From positions 1 to 37,251 of the forward strand of contig NZ_WTAR01000148.1 in the NCBI RefSeq assembly GCF_013139515.1: DNA of 37,251 nucleotides, read 5' to 3'. The notes under the pieces are model-generated. The model saw nothing but the letters and a program-made list of their open reading frames with translations, was not told where the DNA came from and searched no databases. Origin of the DNA: Lutibacter sp. GTDB taxonomy: Bacteria; Bacteroidota; Bacteroidia; Flavobacteriales; Flavobacteriaceae. Positions 18,040 to 26,610 of the stretch are shown here, in pieces (the first letter of the stretch is position 1; every line of letters starts with the position of its first letter). A program made the position numbers and the translations under genes.

Positions 18040-18466
18040 AGTACATATATTTAAAGTTTGCCTACTCTCTTAGCTTTTCGGCTACCGCTTATTAATAGTT
18101 AAATTCACATCAAACTAGGGTGTTTATTAAGTAGAATAGATAAAATATGTATTCTAAACTTAAAATAAATGAGGTTTATTTACTGTTTGGAGTGTACAGT
18201 AATTTATATATGAGGAATTGTATGTAATCTCTTTTTTCTTATACTTTCTTTAAAGAAAAAATGTAATTATAAATTTACCTCTCAAAAGCCAATTATTTAA
18301 TGATAAATATCATTTTATGATTTTTTAATTCATTGAATAGTGGAGTTTTAAATTAAAAACACCTTGAATTGTAGAACTCCTTGTGTGGTAAAAGTGACTT
18401 GTTTTAACTGCGTTCAAGGTAAACTCCTCGCCAATCCACCTTGTATATTTAGGCTAAATTGTAGTC
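18040..18466. other. 427-bp intergenic stretch between lipoprotein gene and tRNA-Leu
   Basis: No convincing gene. It contains a short match at about 18067-18090 (CTTAGCTTTTCGGCTACCGC) to the reverse complement of the hairpin repeat at 27377-27410. It also holds the TGATAAATATCA palindrome (18301-18312) and a patch at about 18355-18450 that is less AT-rich than its surroundings, where CACCTTGAA and TTCAAGGT recur as inverted words. The open frame through this patch and the tRNA is a false ORF. Confidence 0.5.
18300..18313. promoter_or_regulatory. FNR/CRP-family-like palindrome, second copy
   Basis: ATGATAAATATCAT is a perfect 14-bp palindrome containing the same TGATAAATATCA as the site upstream of the hybrid kinase. 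It lies 261 bp upstream of the leftward lipoprotein gene. The role is inferred from symmetry and recurrence only. Confidence 0.3.
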
Positions 18467-18498
18467 AAAAAAAAAGCTCTTCATTTCTGAAGAGCTTT
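18467..18498 (-). terminator. Terminator of the tRNA-Leu gene
   Basis: On the minus strand an 11-bp stem AAAGCTCTTCA/TGAAGAGCTTT (18498-18488 with 18483-18473, loop of four) runs straight into a T-tract at 18475-18467. It begins one base after the tRNA 3' end. Confidence 0.85.
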
Positions 18499-18499
18499 G

Positions 18500-18581
18500 T
18501 GCGGGCGGAGAGACTCGAACTCTCACACCTTGCGGCACTAGATCCTAAGTCTAGCGTGTCTACCAATTCCACCACGCCCGC
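18500..18581 (-). tRNA. tRNA-Leu (anticodon UAG)
   Basis: The minus strand reads GCGGGCG at the 5' end, pairing with CGCCCGC at the 3' end, followed by discriminator A (18500). The D-arm TGGAATTGGTAGACACG, the anticodon stem CTAGA/TCTAG with loop CTTAGGA (anticodon TAG), a long class II variable arm (TGCCGCAAGGTGT), and the T-arm GAGAGTTCGAGTCTCTC are all present. CCA is not encoded. It reads CUN leucine codons. It has its own promoter and terminator. Confidence 0.97.
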
Positions 18582-18594
18582 TTAATTGTGGCTG

Positions 18595-18623
18595 CAAATA
18601 TACACAATACTTTAAAATTGCAA
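18595..18623 (-). promoter_or_regulatory. Promoter of tRNA-Leu
   Basis: On the minus strand TTG (18623-18621), 18 nt, then TATATTTG (18602-18595) is a full match to the Bacteroidota TTG-N(17-20)-TAnnTTTG consensus. The -7 box ends 13 bp before the tRNA 5' end. Confidence 0.75.
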
Positions 18624-18671
18624 AGCGGTAAACGAATATTTTTTATCAATTTTAATCCGAATAAAATTGTG

Positions 18672-18679
18672 TATTTTTG
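18672..18679 (+). promoter_or_regulatory. Candidate -7 box of the M20 peptidase gene
   Basis: TATTTTTG fits TAnnTTTG and lies 20 bp before the ATG at 18700. No matching -33 TTG was seen. Confidence 0.4.
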
Positions 18680-18699
18680 AATAAACAAATTATACATTC

Positions 18700-20088
18700 A
18701 TGAAAAATATTAAATCATACGTTAATCAACATAAAGATAGATTTATTAATGAGCTTATTGATCTTTTAAAAATACCATCAATTAGTGCAGATTCAGCTTA
18801 CAGTCAAGATGTTTTAAACACTGCTGATGCTGTAAAAAATGCACTTGAAAAAGCCGGATGTACTACCGTAGAAATATGTGAAACGCCAGGCTACCCAATT
18901 GTATATGGAGAAAAAATAATTGATGAAAACTTACCTACAGTACTTGTATATGGACATTATGATGTACAACCTGCAGACCCAATTGAATTATGGGATTCAC
19001 CTCCTTTTGAGCCCGTTATAAAAACTACTAAAAAACATCCTGATGGCGCTATTTTTGCTCGTGGTGCTTGTGATGATAAAGGTCAAATGTATATGCACGT
19101 TAAGGCGTTAGAATATATGACTAAAAATAGCAACCTTCCTTGTAATGTTAAGTTTATGGTAGAAGGTGAAGAAGAAATTGGCTCGTCTAGTTTGGCTTGG
19201 TTTGTTGAAAGAAATCAAGAAAAATTAAGTAACGATGTTATTTTAATTTCAGATACAGGAATGATTTCTAACTCACAACCATCAATTACTACGGGTTTAC
19301 GTGGTTTAAGTTATGTTGAAGTTGAAGTTACTGGCCCAAACAGAGATTTACATTCAGGCTTGTATGGTGGTGCTGTTGCAAACCCAATTAATGTACTAAC
19401 TAAAATGATTGCTTCGCTGCATGATTCAAATAATCATATTACAATTCCTGGTTTTTATGATGGTGTAGAAGAGTTATCATTAAATGAAAGAGCTGAAATG
19501 GCAAAAGCGCCATTTTCTTTAGATGACTATAAAAAAGCAATAGATATTGATGATGTTTATGGTGAAACTGGATATACAACAAATGAACGTAATTCAATTA
19601 GACCAACATTAGATGTGAACGGAATTTGGGGAGGTTATACTGGTGAAGGCGCAAAAACAGTAATTGCCAGTAAAGCATATGCTAAAATATCTATGCGTTT
19701 AGTTCCAAACCAAGAGTGGAAAAATATCACTGAATTATTTACAAAACACTTTGAAAGTATTGCTCCTAAATCTGTAAAAATAAAAGTTACACCTCATCAT
19801 GGCGGACAAGGTTATGTTACACCAACAGATAATATTGGTTATAAAGCGGCAAATAAAGCATATACTGAAACTTTTGGCGTTCCGGCAATTCCACAACGTT
19901 CAGGAGGTAGTATTCCAATTGTAGCGCTATTTGAAAAAGAATTAAAAAGTAAAACTATTTTAATGGGCTTTGGTTTAGACAGTGATGCTATTCACTCTCC
20001 AAACGAACATTTTGGCGTATTTAATTATTTAAAAGGAATTGAAACCATTCCGTTATTTTATAAGTATTTTACTGAAATGAGTAAGTAA
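18700..20088 (+). CDS. M20 family metallo-dipeptidase
   Basis: A 462-aa cytosolic zinc peptidase of the M20 (carnosinase/CNDP-like) group that hydrolyses dipeptides. Metal-site motifs in order: GHYDVQP (His and general Asp), ARGACDDKGQ (bridging Asp), EGEEEIGS (catalytic Glu and ligand Glu), ISDTGM (Asp ligand) and AIHSPNEHFG (terminal His). The dimerisation/lid domain lies between TGLRGLSYVEVEVTGPNRDLHSGLYGG and the GGSIPIV segment. Length and motif order are normal. The next gene starts 5 bp after its stop, so the two are probably co-transcribed. The precise substrate is unknown. Confidence 0.93.
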   Translation: MKNIKSYVNQHKDRFINELIDLLKIPSISADSAYSQDVLNTADAVKNALEKAGCTTVEICETPGYPIVYGEKIIDENLPTVLVYGHYDVQPADPIELWDSPPFEPVIKTTKKHPDGAIFARGACDDKGQMYMHVKALEYMTKNSNLPCNVKFMVEGEEEIGSSSLAWFVERNQEKLSNDVILISDTGMISNSQPSITTGLRGLSYVEVEVTGPNRDLHSGLYGGAVANPINVLTKMIASLHDSNNHITIPGFYDGVEELSLNERAEMAKAPFSLDDYKKAIDIDDVYGETGYTTNERNSIRPTLDVNGIWGGYTGEGAKTVIASKAYAKISMRLVPNQEWKNITELFTKHFESIAPKSVKIKVTPHHGGQGYVTPTDNIGYKAANKAYTETFGVPAIPQRSGGSIPIVALFEKELKSKTILMGFGLDSDAIHSPNEHFGVFNYLKGIETIPLFYKYFTEMSK

Positions 20089-20093
20089 CATTT

Positions 20094-20384
20094 ATGATTA
20101 TACAGAGCAAAAGGCTTATTATTATTGTATTGATTTCAGTAATCATATTACTTCTACCATTAATTGCTATGCAGTTAACAGATGAAGTAAATTGGACTCT
20201 TTTTGATTTTATGATTGCTGGAGTTTTACTTGTTGGAACTGGTATAATCCTCGAATTTATAATGAGGAAAATAAAAGGAAAAAGAAATCGAATTATAATG
20301 ATTGTAGGTATTCTTTTAATGCTGTTCCTTATTTGGGCAGAACTTGCAGTAGGTATTTTTGGGTTACCGTTTAGCGGAAATTAA
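20094..20384 (+). CDS. Small three-helix membrane protein
   Basis: A 96-aa integral membrane protein with three predicted helices (about residues 8-26, 38-56 and 67-88) and basic loops (MRKIKGKRNR). The C-terminal WAELAVGIFGLPFSG pattern is one I recall from short uncharacterised membrane proteins across Bacteroidota and some Proteobacteria. No function is known. It follows the M20 peptidase by 5 bp and is followed by a strong terminator. Confidence 0.8.
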   Translation: MIIQSKRLIIIVLISVIILLLPLIAMQLTDEVNWTLFDFMIAGVLLVGTGIILEFIMRKIKGKRNRIIMIVGILLMLFLIWAELAVGIFGLPFSGN

Positions 20385-20449
20385 ATCTAATAAAAAACAG
20401 TATAAATCTCTAAAAACAAACTTATTACCCAAAAAATACAGGAGAGGTT

Positions 20450-20491
20450 AAAAGTTAAAAAGGCGAACAATATGTTCGCCTTTTAACTTTT
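20450..20491. terminator. Bidirectional terminator between convergent genes
   Basis: AAAAGTTAAAAAGGCGAACA pairs with TGTTCGCCTTTTAACTTTT through a 19-bp stem (one bulged A) and a 3-nt loop at most. It serves the rightward M20 operon and the leftward YceI gene ending at 20511. Confidence 0.88.
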
Positions 20492-20510
20492 ATAATTTTA
20501 AGTATTATAC

Positions 20511-21095
20511 TTATTTAGAAGCAACAATTGTAACTTGTAAATCAAAGTCATTATTAATAAACTTTTCTTTTAAATTATTAAAAAACGTTTTTGATTTGTA
20601 CTTTATATTAAATTCAGCTCTATTTATTTGAATAGTTTCACTTGTTAATGTTAACTTTTCATCGGTTTGAGTTACTGTTGCTAAAAATGAAAGTTGTTTT
20701 GTAACACCTTTGATAGTCATATCACCTGTAACAACTATTTTTCCATCTTTGTCTTCAGTACTTTTTATTGTGAAAGTTGAAGTATTGAACGTTTCAACAT
20801 CAAAAAAATCAGCAGATTTTAAATGCTTTTCTAACCTAGCACTTTCATCAACATCTTTTATTGAAGGCATGTCAACAGTAAAAGAGCCACCTTTAAGAAC
20901 ACCTTCTTCTATGTTTAACTCACCTGAAATTAAATTAATTGTTCCTTCATGAGAACCCGTTGGCTTATATCCTTTCCAATGAATGGTTGAATCTTCAACT
21001 GAAACTTTTAAAATTTCCTCATTCTTTATAGAAGTACTTACAAATGACATTGTGCTTAATGCAACAGCCACAACTAAAATTATTACTTTTTTCAT
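20511..21095 (-). CDS. YceI family protein
   Basis: A 194-aa exported lipocalin-like beta-barrel protein. MKKVIILVVAVALSTMSFVS is a signal peptide. The domain shows IHWKGYKPTGSHEGTINLISGELNIEEG, then FTVDMPSIKDVDES and LKSADFFDVETFNTSTFTIKS, then MTIKGVTKQLSF, the usual YceI order; relatives bind isoprenoid chains. The C-terminus NRAEFNIKYKSKTFF is also typical of the flavobacterial form. It stands alone between two terminators, so it is probably a single-gene unit in the periplasm. The ligand is unknown. Confidence 0.92.
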   Translation of the reverse strand: MKKVIILVVAVALSTMSFVSTSIKNEEILKVSVEDSTIHWKGYKPTGSHEGTINLISGELNIEEGVLKGGSFTVDMPSIKDVDESARLEKHLKSADFFDVETFNTSTFTIKSTEDKDGKIVVTGDMTIKGVTKQLSFLATVTQTDEKLTLTSETIQINRAEFNIKYKSKTFFNNLKEKFINNDFDLQVTIVASK

Positions 21096-21131
21096 TCTGA
21101 TTTATGTATTAGTTTAAAATACAATGATACT

Positions 21132-21169
21132 AAAAAACACCTTAACATTGTATACTAAGGTGCTTTTTT
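21132..21169 (-). terminator. Terminator after the DUF3857 gene pair
   Basis: CACCTTA (21138-21144) pairs with TAAGGTG (21156-21162) around an 11-nt loop, with A- and T-runs outside. It lies about 20 bp past the stop of the leftward gene at 21189 and before the YceI start. Confidence 0.7.
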
Positions 21170-21188
21170 AATTATTTTTTAACTTATA

Positions 21189-23138
21189 CTATTCGCTTTT
21201 TTTTAATACTATTTGTTCTAAATTTTTAGTTACAATCATTTTATAAAACTCTTTTATTTCTGAATAGTAATAGGCAGGAACAATTCCTTCATTCATTTTT
21301 AAAGTTGAAATTAATTGAACTGAATTTCCGTTATTAACAATTGAAAATTTATAAACCCCTACATTATCTCTTAGACCAATTGCTAAACTTTCTGGAATAG
21401 ACTCAATAACATATCCTTCTGGAATTTGAATACCAACTGTCACTTTTTCTTCCCACGGAAATCCAAAATCTATAGGATATTTTCTAGTATCTAATTTGAA
21501 TGGGCTTTCATTATTAGACAGAAACAACATAGGTTTTATGTATATATGATTACCTATTACCTCAGCACCGTCTTCTATTTCAAATTTATACATCTCTACA
21601 ACTGGCTTAGAAACAGAATTTAAATTTGAGACACGAAAATTTAACACTTCTAAATCATTATTTAATTGTTCAATATTACTAATAATAATTTCTTCCTTTA
21701 AATTTCCATTTTTGTTTCTATAAGCTAACGAAGAATAATTCTCATACGTAATACGATTCACACCTTCAACTATTCCGTCTTCAGTAATTTTATAATTTAA
21801 CCTTGCTATTTTACGAGAAACCTTAGATGAACTTAATTTTACAAATCCTATCGTTTTATCACCTCTAACAATTGTTCCATTCCAATTCATAGCTCTTAAT
21901 GGTAATATATTAGGTAAACTATATTTCTCTGAAGCATCTAATACTATTTTTCCTTCATCAGTTTCAACCACCGCTATAACATAATTAAACCCTCTATTTG
22001 TAGGGAAAATAGGAATTCCATTACTTCTAGTACTAACTAAAACTGGATTTGCATTAAGTCCTAATTCTCTTAAAACAGCTACCAATGTTAAATTAATATC
22101 AGCACAATTTCCAACACCTTCACTGTATGCTTTCCGCAAACCATTTTCAGTGTATTTATCATAATTTCCATTCCATTTAATTTTACTCTTTACGTATTCT
22201 AAAGCCCCAACTACTTTTGTTGAAAAATTTGTTAATTCGCTTTTTAATATGCTTATATCATCTTTTAAATGACTTATTTTCTTCAGCTCACCCTCAAATG
22301 AAGAATTCATCATAATATCCTTTGCTACCTCTTTCCAACTTGTAGTGTAATTTTCATACAACCCTAGTGTAGGAGCACTTAATGAAGCTACTTCTAGCTG
22401 TAAACCTGCTGCATAATTGTATATATTATTTACATATGGCTCATTTTTCAATGCAGGGACATTATTTTCAACTATTTTAATTATTTTATCATTCGTGTTA
22501 AAGTCATGATTAATTTTAGTTGATTCTTCTATTCTAAATGGATAATATCCTTTATGACGCTTACTAAATTGAAACCACTCTAACAACTCTAATTTAGTCT
22601 CATATCTTTTAACAGGAATTTTATATTGAACTATAATATCATCTATATTATAAAAATATGGCGAATAAATTTTATATGTCCACTCTAACACAGACCCCTT
22701 TTTTACATTGGGCATTGTAAATTTTTTTGCTGTCCAACTTTTACTTTTCTCTTCGCTAAAAATATTGTTTTTATCTAATTTTGTTGTTACAATATCTCCA
22801 TCAATAAGGTTGTATGTCACTGCTTTTAAATTAGAAAATCTTTCTCTATTACTATTTAAAGTTCCATATAAACTTATATTTTCTGTAGTCCAATCAAACC
22901 CTTCTTGGTTGTATATTTTTAATCTTACATGAATTTCAGTAATTATTTTAATTTGCCCAGCTAATACTACGGTATAACTTCTTCGTTTTTTATACAAATA
23001 AGCTGCATTTGCTGATGAATCTTGTGGGTAAAACTCTTCTTGTAGTTCTTCTTTTGAGACTTTACCAAACTTGTGATTTTGAGCAATTAATTGATTGGCC
23101 ATAAAAATTAAAACCATTGTAATTAGTATCTTTTTCAT
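21189..23138 (-). CDS. DUF3857 / transglutaminase-like exported protein (degenerate triad)
   Basis: A 649-aa exported protein with a signal peptide ending at about residue 19 (ANQLIAQ). It has an N-terminal DUF3857 beta domain (about 50-230), a transglutaminase-like core (about 305-405), and a C-terminal beta domain. The core has Cys345 (GNCADIN) and Asp401 (IVLDAS), but the expected His position, 41 residues after the Cys, is Tyr386 (GFNYVIAVV). The triad therefore reads Cys-Tyr-Asp, and normal thiol catalysis is doubtful. It starts 6 bp after its paralogue, so it is translationally close and probably co-transcribed. Function of the family is not established; a cell-envelope location is likely. 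Confidence 0.88.
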   Translation of the reverse strand: MKKILITMVLIFMANQLIAQNHKFGKVSKEELQEEFYPQDSSANAAYLYKKRRSYTVVLAGQIKIITEIHVRLKIYNQEGFDWTTENISLYGTLNSNRERFSNLKAVTYNLIDGDIVTTKLDKNNIFSEEKSKSWTAKKFTMPNVKKGSVLEWTYKIYSPYFYNIDDIIVQYKIPVKRYETKLELLEWFQFSKRHKGYYPFRIEESTKINHDFNTNDKIIKIVENNVPALKNEPYVNNIYNYAAGLQLEVASLSAPTLGLYENYTTSWKEVAKDIMMNSSFEGELKKISHLKDDISILKSELTNFSTKVVGALEYVKSKIKWNGNYDKYTENGLRKAYSEGVGNCADINLTLVAVLRELGLNANPVLVSTRSNGIPIFPTNRGFNYVIAVVETDEGKIVLDASEKYSLPNILPLRAMNWNGTIVRGDKTIGFVKLSSSKVSRKIARLNYKITEDGIVEGVNRITYENYSSLAYRNKNGNLKEEIIISNIEQLNNDLEVLNFRVSNLNSVSKPVVEMYKFEIEDGAEVIGNHIYIKPMLFLSNNESPFKLDTRKYPIDFGFPWEEKVTVGIQIPEGYVIESIPESLAIGLRDNVGVYKFSIVNNGNSVQLISTLKMNEGIVPAYYYSEIKEFYKMIVTKNLEQIVLKKSE

Positions 23139-23144
23139 AGCTGA

Positions 23145-25049
23145 TTATTTATTTAAAACAATTTTTAAATTATCATATTTTCTAATTTTTTTTATGAAAT
23201 TTCTATATGCATCATATTCTTCTTTAGGGAATTTACCTTCTTCTAGTTTAAATTTTCGCTTATAATTATAAGTTTGTTCATCCATTTTTATTAATTTCAT
23301 TGAATAGGTTCCAAACTTTGATTTTATTTCAACATTTTCTGGAATATAAAAAACATGATATGTAGTTGGTAGTTTTATTTCTATCTCATCAATATCAAGA
23401 AAACCGCTTGAAATTTCAAAAGGTAATTTTCTGTTTCTTACACGTTTTGGAACAGATGTCATTTTATTAAAAGCATTGATAGGCATTAATAGTTGCGTAC
23501 CGCTAAATGAGACATAATCTGTAGCGTTAAATTCTAACTGTTCTTCAAACCTAGATTTCTCTTTATTGTTGAATACGTCAATTTTAGAAAATTTGATATT
23601 ATTTATATTCGATAAATACTTTTTAAATAATATGTCTAAATCTTTCTGACTTTTACCATCGTATTTTTGTAAATTATCTCCGTATTGTGTTCCTGAAGAT
23701 TGAATAAAAATCGTTGCTTTAATAGTACCATTATCATCAATCTCGTAGCTTCCTTTTGTGAATTGTAAATTTTCTTCAACTTTATATACTTTGGTATGTT
23801 TTATTATACCTCCTTCAGGTGTAATTACCAACGCATCTCTATCATCTGTAAAATCTCCTATTTCGGCAAAAGGATTTTTTTGACTTGTACATTCTAACCA
23901 AATATCTTGACCTGAAATTGGTACGTATAAAATCATATGATTCCCTTCTGGTGATGCTACTTTTGCATCCATATCAATTTTATCATCAGCATAAACAAGT
24001 GTATGATACGATTCAATGCCAACTTCTTTTAAAAGTGAAGCTGTATAATTTGTTAACGCTTTACAATCTCCGTAACCTAAATTATCTACATAAGTTGCGG
24101 GCATTGGTTTAAAACCTCCAATACCAATTTGTACGCTTATGTAACGCACTTTATTTTGTACATATTCATATACAATTTTTGCTTTTTCAATTGGGTCATC
24201 AACATGAGCTGTTAATGCTTTTATTTTCTCTCTTGTTTCTTCCTTTAAATTTAAATTATATTTAATTAAATTATCATAATACCATTTTCCAAATTCACTC
24301 CAATTATTAGCTTCACCATCAACACCTTCTAAATTAAATTTATTAACTCCTAATTTCACATTTGGAAAAACATCATAAAATAATGGAGCATATGATTCAT
24401 ATTTTATAGCAGGAACTTTGTCAATTTTATAATTAATTTTACCCGGATTTTCATTTACAGTTATCGCAAAATCAGTGAAGTTTCTTTCTGATTTTCTAAC
24501 AATAACATCTAAAGGATATTTTAAACTAAAACTAGCTTTTTCTACACTTTGATAATAACCTCTAACAGGTATCCATCTATTAATAAATGCTGTGTTTGAT
24601 GTTTTTATCTCGTATTTATAATAAATTGTATAGGGATAAGATGTAGGGGTATGATCATAATACAAAAGCCTACCATCATTATAAAGTGATATTCCATCAT
24701 AGGCGCTATAATCTTTAAAATCTCTCTTTTTTATTTTTTTTACTTCATTACCAAATGCATCATAAACAATAGCCGTGATACTTTTAATAGATCTTCTCTT
24801 ATCATAATCAAGCCTTATATTGGCTATATCATCAGCTAGCTCATTGTAAATTGTAACCGCTCTTTCTGTAATAACAATCATCTCATTTTGAGATTTCATA
24901 TCAATAGATATATTTTCTAATCTAACTATTGAATTCGCGTCTTCTTTAAGATTTTCGGGAATTAATAATACATTAAAATTATAATCTTGTGCAAAAAATG
25001 GGGAACTAAAAAAAAGTACAAAAAGTACAAAGAGGTGGTGTTTTATCAT
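23145..25049 (-). CDS. DUF3857 / transglutaminase domain protein
   Basis: A 634-aa exported protein paralogous to the next gene downstream. A signal peptide (MIKHHLFVLFVLFFSSPFFAQ) is followed by DUF3857 (about 55-205), a transglutaminase core (about 265-390) and a C-terminal beta-rich part. Core residues are Cys329 (GYGDCKALT), His371 (EGNHMILYV) and, 15 residues on, Glu386 (WLECTS) where Asp is usual. It lies 51 bp downstream of dtd on the same strand with no terminator between, so rsgA, dtd and the two paralogues could form one transcript. The substrate is unknown. Confidence 0.9.
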   Translation of the reverse strand: MIKHHLFVLFVLFFSSPFFAQDYNFNVLLIPENLKEDANSIVRLENISIDMKSQNEMIVITERAVTIYNELADDIANIRLDYDKRRSIKSITAIVYDAFGNEVKKIKKRDFKDYSAYDGISLYNDGRLLYYDHTPTSYPYTIYYKYEIKTSNTAFINRWIPVRGYYQSVEKASFSLKYPLDVIVRKSERNFTDFAITVNENPGKINYKIDKVPAIKYESYAPLFYDVFPNVKLGVNKFNLEGVDGEANNWSEFGKWYYDNLIKYNLNLKEETREKIKALTAHVDDPIEKAKIVYEYVQNKVRYISVQIGIGGFKPMPATYVDNLGYGDCKALTNYTASLLKEVGIESYHTLVYADDKIDMDAKVASPEGNHMILYVPISGQDIWLECTSQKNPFAEIGDFTDDRDALVITPEGGIIKHTKVYKVEENLQFTKGSYEIDDNGTIKATIFIQSSGTQYGDNLQKYDGKSQKDLDILFKKYLSNINNIKFSKIDVFNNKEKSRFEEQLEFNATDYVSFSGTQLLMPINAFNKMTSVPKRVRNRKLPFEISSGFLDIDEIEIKLPTTYHVFYIPENVEIKSKFGTYSMKLIKMDEQTYNYKRKFKLEEGKFPKEEYDAYRNFIKKIRKYDNLKIVLNK

Positions 25050-25100
25050 AGAAATTTAATTTTTAATAAAAATAAAAAAAAACGTATTGAAAACGACTAT

Positions 25101-25553
25101 CTACTCTCTTTTTTTTGAATCAATTACAATAGTAACCGGACCATCGTTAATTAGTGCTACTTTCATAGCTGCACCAAACTTACCTGTACCAACTTTTTTA
25201 TGTATTTTATCTTCAACAGCAGTAATAAATTGTTGATACAAAGGAATTGAGATTTCAGGTTTTGCTGCTTTCATATAGGAAGGTCTATTTCCTTTTTTTG
25301 TGCTTGCGTGCAGTGTAAATTGACTTACAATAATAGCTTCTCCATCTTCATCTAACAATGATTTATTCATTACTTCATTTTCATCGTTAAAAATACGAAG
25401 GTTTATAATTTTATTTGAAAGCCATTCAATATCATCAGTCGTATCTTCAGCTTCAATACCTAGTAAAATTAATAGTCCGTTACCAATTTCACTTACTACA
25501 ACTCCATTAACAGTAACAGAGGCTTCAGAAACACGTTGAATAACAGCTTTCAT
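25101..25553 (-). CDS. dtd: D-aminoacyl-tRNA deacylase
   Basis: Cytosolic proofreading enzyme that removes D-amino acids mischarged on tRNA. It is 150 aa, the family length. It shows the N-terminal [15 protein letters not shown], the SQFTLHAST motif with the active-site Thr/Gln region, and the cross-subunit [10 protein letters not shown] (the Gly-cisPro loop is the GP here). The gene begins 3 bp after the rsgA stop, consistent with an rsgA-dtd operon. Confidence 0.97.
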   Translation of the reverse strand: MKAVIQRVSEASVTVNGVVVSEIGNGLLILLGIEAEDTTDDIEWLSNKIINLRIFNDENEVMNKSLLDEDGEAIIVSQFTLHASTKKGNRPSYMKAAKPEISIPLYQQFITAVEDKIHKKVGTGKFGAAMKVALINDGPVTIVIDSKKRE

Positions 25554-25556
25554 ACT

Positions 25557-26495
25557 TTAACTATAAATATCGGTTCTATAATGTTCTTCATCTCCTTCAA
25601 CCATTTGCAAATAACTATTGTATCTTGAATACGCTATTTCTTCATTCTCTACAGCTTCTTTAATAGCACATTTAGGCTCGTTAATATGCATACAGTTATT
25701 AAATTTACATTGAGATTTTAATTTAAAAAACTCTGGGAAATAATCTGTAATTGCAGAAGGCTCAAAATCAACCACTCCAAATCCTTTAATACCTGGCGTA
25801 TCAATAATAAATCCGCCAAAACTCAATTCAAACATTTCAGCAAAAGTAGTTGTATGTAAACCTTGCTTGTGTTGTTTAGATATTTCGGCTGTTTTTAAAT
25901 TTAATGAAGGTTCTATTGCGTTTATTAAGGTAGATTTCCCAACACCTGAATGTCCAGAAAACATGGTAGTTTTACCTTTCATTAAGGCTTTTACGTTATC
26001 AATATCAATATTTTTTGTTGCTGAAATTGCCATACATTTATAACCAATATCTGTATATATAGCTTCTAATGAAGCTAATTTTTCTAATTGATCATCATTG
26101 TAAGAGTCTAACTTATTAAATAAAATTACTGAAGTAATATGATATGCTTCAGCAGTTGCTAAAAACCGATCTATAAAACCTGGAAATGTTGGTGGATTAT
26201 CTATAGTTACCAATAAAAATGCAATATCAATATTAGCTGCAATAATATGTGTTTGCTTAGATAGGTTTACAGATTTTCTAATAATGTAATTTTTCCTGTC
26301 AAGTATTTCATTAATTACACCCGTTTCTTTTCCTTCTTCAAATTCAAAATTTATAGAATCGCCTACAGCAACTGGGTTGGTGCTTTTTATTCCTTTTATT
26401 CTAAATTTACCTTTCAGCCTACAATCTACCCTATTGCCATTTTCCATGTAAACGGTATACCAACTTCCTGTAGATTTTGTGACAACTCCCTTCAA
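25557..26495 (-). CDS. rsgA: Ribosome small subunit-dependent GTPase A
   Basis: Circularly permuted GTPase that aids late maturation of the 30S ribosomal subunit. It has an N-terminal OB fold (about 1-65, with the RNA-binding loop GNRVDCRLKGKFR). The GTPase motifs occur in permuted order: LFNKLDSY (G4), ISATKN (G5), GHSGVGKSTLIN (G1), HTTTFAE (G2) and DTPGIKGFG (G3). A C-terminal zinc finger reads CKFNNCMHINEPKC. At 312 aa the length is normal. It heads a leftward gene run and has a TATATTTG -7 box upstream. Confidence 0.97.
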   Translation of the reverse strand: MKGVVTKSTGSWYTVYMENGNRVDCRLKGKFRIKGIKSTNPVAVGDSINFEFEEGKETGVINEILDRKNYIIRKSVNLSKQTHIIAANIDIAFLLVTIDNPPTFPGFIDRFLATAEAYHITSVILFNKLDSYNDDQLEKLASLEAIYTDIGYKCMAISATKNIDIDNVKALMKGKTTMFSGHSGVGKSTLINAIEPSLNLKTAEISKQHKQGLHTTTFAEMFELSFGGFIIDTPGIKGFGVVDFEPSAITDYFPEFFKLKSQCKFNNCMHINEPKCAIKEAVENEEIAYSRYNSYLQMVEGDEEHYRTDIYS

Positions 26496-26541
26496 ATTTT
26501 TAAATTTAATTTATTTGGCATGTTTTTTGCTAAAACTTCAA

Positions 26542-26549
26542 CAAATATA
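26542..26549 (-). promoter_or_regulatory. Candidate -7 box for rsgA
   Basis: TATATTTG on the minus strand, 47 bp before the rsgA start. It faces away from a second -7 box at 26566-26573, so the two divergent promoters are about 16 bp apart and could interfere with each other. Confidence 0.45.
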
Positions 26550-26565
26550 GTTTAAATAAATAGAC

Positions 26566-26573
26566 TACATTTG
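26566..26573 (+). promoter_or_regulatory. Candidate -7 box for the exported protein at 26611
   Basis: TACATTTG on the plus strand fits TAnnTTTG and lies 37 bp before the ATG at 26611. Standard-spaced TTG was not seen. Confidence 0.4.
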
Positions 26574-26610
26574 AGTAACTATTACTAACAATTAAAAGTT
26601 AAAACCTATT

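Noticed and set aside
18364-18585. Open frame of 73 codons across the tRNA-Leu region
   Set aside because: Its second half is the antisense reading of tRNA-Leu and its terminator, a well-known type of false ORF; the tRNA structure is complete.
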